From: Flavobacteriales bacterium
GTDB lineage: Bacteria > Bacteroidota > Bacteroidia > Flavobacteriales_F > PHOS-HE28
Assembly: GCA_016715895.1 (NCBI GenBank)
Contig: JADJXH010000003.1
Location: 1,660,501-1,724,500, forward strand
Length of the DNA: 64,000 nt
Direction of reading: 5' to 3'
Position 1 is the first letter of the stretch; every line of letters starts with the position of its first letter. The notes below the pieces were generated by a model. The model did no database searches. It was not told where the DNA came from and was given only the letters and a program-made list of their open reading frames with translations. Positions 61,696 through 64,000 of this stretch are shown one piece after another. A program made the position numbers and the translations under genes.

Positions 61696-61933
61696 GGGGA
61701 TCGGGACGAAGGCGCAGGTCCGCGGGTCGAGGTGAACGGACCCTGTCCCCGGGTATCGGTGATCGGCCCCTCCCGCAACGCGGGACAAGTGGTGCCTGCG
61801 ACTCCTCCGGGGTCGGAACCGCTCCGGGTACGGGATCGAATGGCTGTGATCCTCCGGGGATCATGGACCGACCGGCACATGGATGTCCCCTGCGGGGTCG
61901 CTGGAGCGGAGCCGTTCGCTTCCGGTCCGCGGT

Positions 61934-62569
61934 TCAACCGCGGGCGGCAGGCTTCCACGCCAGCACGTCCAGCTGGGCGGTGCACAGGGCGGTCTCGGCC
62001 TCCACCCGGTTGCTGGCCACTACCAGGGTGCGTCCGTCGAGGTGCTCCCTCAACAGGTCGACGGACCAGGCCGTGCCGCGTGCATCGAGGTTGCTGGTGT
62101 GCTCGTCCAGCAGCAGCAGGGGCACATCGCTCATCACGGCCAGCACCAGCTTGAGGCGCTGCTTCATGCCGCTGCTGAACTGCCGCACCGGCTTGTCCAG
62201 CTCCTGGTCCAGAAGGGCGGCGCGGGCCACGTTCGAATCCGTGAGGCCGGGTCGGAAGGGCTTGAACCGCCGGTGGAAGGCCAGGGTGTCACGCAGGCTC
62301 AGGTCCTCGTACAGGCCCAGGTAGGGCGTGGCGAAGGCGACATGGCGGTACACGGACCCCGGGTCGATCGCACGCCCGTTCAGCTGGTGGGTCACCGTGC
62401 CCGAGGTGGCCGATAGCGCGCCACCGATCACCTGCAACAGGGTGCTCTTGCCGCTTCCGTTGGGGCCCAACAGCGCTGTGCGGCTGCCCGGCGCGAACAC
62501 ATGGTCCACCCCGCGGAACACCACTTCGCGGCCGAAGGACCGGGTGACGGAGCGGAGGGCTACTTCCAT
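61934..62569 (-). CDS. ABC transporter ATP-binding protein
   Basis: A 211-aa stand-alone ATPase. Walker A is GPNGSGKST, the signature FSSGMKQRLKL, Walker B LLLLDEHTSNLD, and the switch region ends VVASNRVE where a His is more usual. The short form resembles CcmA-like and other small two-subunit exporters. No permease gene is adjacent. It is placed between lpxA and efp, as in other Bacteroidota. Start taken at MEVALRSVTR (62569); the upstream MSTWSHEH is read from the CATGTG repeat. Confidence 0.82.
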   Translation of the reverse strand: MEVALRSVTRSFGREVVFRGVDHVFAPGSRTALLGPNGSGKSTLLQVIGGALSATSGTVTHQLNGRAIDPGSVYRHVAFATPYLGLYEDLSLRDTLAFHRRFKPFRPGLTDSNVARAALLDQELDKPVRQFSSGMKQRLKLVLAVMSDVPLLLLDEHTSNLDARGTAWSVDLLREHLDGRTLVVASNRVEAETALCTAQLDVLAWKPAARG

Positions 62570-62686
62570 GTGCTCATGTGACCATGTGCTCATGTGACCA
62601 TGTGGTCATGTGCACATGGCCTGGACGGACCATGCGCACATGGTGCGTGTGACAGGCGGGAGGACGCATGCGCACATGGCACATGG
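62570..62686. repeat. CATGTG-box repeat between lpxA and the ABC gene
   Basis: A run of CATGTG/CACATG boxes (CATGTGCTCATGTGACCATG and similar words, about ten boxes in 117 bases). The same boxes occur at 5316-5375 next to the GCGGGAC hairpin unit. Confidence 0.6.
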
Positions 62687-63469
62687 TCATTCGGCCAGCC
62701 CGCGCATGATGCCCTTGGGGCTGTTGCGGATGAAGTCGAGGATCTGGCCGCGCTCGGGACTGCGGGGCAGGGTCTGCTCCACGTTCTGCACGGCGCGTTC
62801 CACGTTGTTGTTGCGCACGAAGATCTCGCGGTAGATGTCCTCGATGCGGGCCACCTGCTCGTCGTCGTAGCCGCGGCGGCGCAGGCCCACGACGTTGACG
62901 CCCACGTAGCTCAGCGGCTCGCGTGCGGCCTTCACGAAGGGCGGCACGTTCTTGCGCACCAGGCTGGCGCCGGCGATGAAGCTGTGGGCCCCGATGTGGA
63001 TGAACTGCTGCACGGCCACGTTGCCCTCCAGGATGGCCCAGTCGTCGATGGTGACATGGCCGGCGAGGTTGACGCTGTTGGCGATGACGATGTTGTTGCC
63101 CAGGACGCAGTCGTGCGCCAGGTGCACATAGGCCATCAGCAGGCAGTTGCTGCCCACGGCGGTGCGCTGTCGGTCGGCCGTGCCGCGGTTGATGGTGACG
63201 CACTCGCGGATGGTGGTGCCGTCGCCGACCTCGGCGGTGCTGTATTCACCGGCGAACTTGAGGTCCTGCGGGATGGCGCCGATCACCGCGCCGGGGAAGA
63301 TGCGGCAGCGGCTGCCGATGCGGGCGCCGTCCATCAGCACCGCGTTGGGCCCGATCCAGGTGCCCTCGCCGATCCGCACATCGGCGTAGATGGTGGCGAA
63401 GGGCTCCACCACGACGTCGCGGCCGAGCTTCGCGTCGGGGTGCACGGAGGCGAGGGGGGAGATGCTCAT
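62687..63469 (-). CDS. lpxA: UDP-N-acetylglucosamine acyltransferase
   Basis: A 260-aa hexapeptide-repeat enzyme transferring a 3-hydroxyacyl chain to UDP-GlcNAc, the first lipid A step. Motifs: VHPDAKLGRDVVVEPFATI, IGAIPQDLKFAGE, RECVTINRGT, MAYVHLAHDCVLGNN with the catalytic His, and the C-terminal helices (IEDIYREIFVRNNN). The ATG overlaps the upstream lpxC/fabZ stop (ATGA), indicating coupled translation. Confidence 0.95.
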   Translation of the reverse strand: MSISPLASVHPDAKLGRDVVVEPFATIYADVRIGEGTWIGPNAVLMDGARIGSRCRIFPGAVIGAIPQDLKFAGEYSTAEVGDGTTIRECVTINRGTADRQRTAVGSNCLLMAYVHLAHDCVLGNNIVIANSVNLAGHVTIDDWAILEGNVAVQQFIHIGAHSFIAGASLVRKNVPPFVKAAREPLSYVGVNVVGLRRRGYDDEQVARIEDIYREIFVRNNNVERAVQNVEQTLPRSPERGQILDFIRNSPKGIMRGLAE

Positions 63470-64000
63470 GCGTTCACCGCCGTGGTCCGCGGCGTCGGTG
63501 TGTCCTGCTTGGCGGGGGCCTTGTCGCGGGCGATCTGCGCCATCATCTCGGCCTCCATCGCGGGCTGTCCGTTCACGTAGGCCACGCCCTTCATGTGCAC
63601 GATGCCGCGGCGGATGGGCGTGATCAGCTGCAGGCGGAACACCACGGTGTCGCCGGGGATCACCTTGCGCTTGAAGCGCACGCCGTCGATCTTCAGGAAG
63701 TAGGTGGTGTAGTGCTCGGGGTCGGGCACCTGGCTGAGGGCGAAGACGCCGCCCACCTGGGCCATGGCCTCGATCTGGATCACCCCGGGCATCACCGGGT
63801 TGCCCGGGAAGTGGCCCTGGAAGAAGGGCTCGTTCATGGTCACGTTCTTCACCCCGATGATGGTGTCTTCCGTGATCTCCATGATCTTGTCGATCAGCAG
63901 GAAGGGGTAGCGGTGCGGCAGCATCCGCGCGATCGCGTTGATGTCGTAGAGCGGCTCGCGCGACAGGTCGTACTGGAACCCGGCGGCCTTCCGCTCCTGT
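63466..64000 (-). CDS. Bifunctional LpxC/FabZ, C-terminal part (cut by window edge)
   Basis: The frame continues through the right edge of the window. The visible 177 residues are a linker (REPLYDINAIARMLPHRYPF) and a complete FabZ (3R)-hydroxyacyl-ACP dehydratase domain with the His of GHFPGNPVMPGV and the Glu of IQIEAMAQ. Bacteroidota fuse LpxC (UDP-3-O-acyl-GlcNAc deacetylase) to FabZ in this order and place lpxA downstream, as here. The upstream in-frame residues argue against a stand-alone FabZ starting at 63924. Confidence 0.88.
   Translation of the reverse strand, partial: QERKAAGFQYDLSREPLYDINAIARMLPHRYPFLLIDKIMEITEDTIIGVKNVTMNEPFFQGHFPGNPVMPGVIQIEAMAQVGGVFALSQVPDPEHYTTYFLKIDGVRFKRKVIPGDTVVFRLQLITPIRRGIVHMKGVAYVNGQPAMEAEMMAQIARDKAPAKQDTPTPRTTAVNA

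Noticed and set aside
63466..63924. Stand-alone 152-aa FabZ starting at 63924
   Set aside because: The frame remains open to the window edge and the upstream residues form a sensible linker ending in INAIAR, as in LpxC/FabZ fusions.

Overview
The window reads as a high-GC (roughly 65-70%) chromosome segment of a member of the Bacteroidota, most likely a Flavobacteriales-like lineage. Three things support this. Many secreted proteins end in a type IX secretion (T9SS) type A sorting domain. Promoter boxes of the Bacteroidota form TAnnTT(T/C)G precede many genes, and ribosome binding sites are weak. The lpxC/fabZ-lpxA gene order and Bacteroidota-specific small proteins are also present. No tRNA or rRNA gene was recognised.

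Layout. 1-8.8 kb: tRNA and nucleotide housekeeping enzymes, secreted hydrolases (an esterase and a dipeptidyl peptidase 4) and T9SS cargo, separated by dispersed intergenic repeats. 8.8-9.8 kb: a 120-bp tandem repeat block. 9.8-15.2 kb: three adjacent POT peptide transporters and a thioredoxin. 15.6-19.2 kb: a recent tandem duplication of a T9SS cargo gene with mosaic divergence. 19.3-23.5 kb: a deiodinase-like protein without redox residues, a MATE transporter, an OmpA-type lipoprotein-like protein and a small HTH protein. 23.6-29.4 kb: a propeller sensor fused to an adenylate cyclase, followed by two paralogous polytopic membrane proteins.

29.4-38.9 kb is a complete type II-C CRISPR-Cas locus: a tracrRNA on the minus strand, then cas9, cas1 and cas2 on the plus strand, then a 52-repeat array of 46-bp repeats and about 30-bp spacers. 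The anti-repeat, a terminator and a promoter-like pattern inside the repeat all indicate that the array is expressed on the minus strand, towards cas2. The array carries one probable assembly error (a poly-G spacer) and ends in a truncated repeat fused to a perfect 23-bp inverted repeat.

38.9-50.8 kb: fhs, a GxxExxY protein between inverted repeats, a large T9SS propeller protein, a hybrid propeller/LytS histidine kinase, the aroB-aroA pair and proline dehydrogenase. 51.1-53.85 kb is a low-GC island holding a RES-domain protein (predicted NAD+-targeting) and a two-TM partner. It is bracketed by an orphan T9SS domain, a truncated RAYT transposase and a 98-bp copy of the proline dehydrogenase 3' end; this is the best candidate for an undescribed (defence or toxin) module. 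53.9-58.8 kb: an exopolysaccharide/O-antigen operon (flippase, two chain-length proteins, O-antigen ligase). 58.8-64 kb: a SpoIIE-type phosphatase and a lipid A operon (lpxC/fabZ, lpxA, an ABC ATPase, efp, lpxD).
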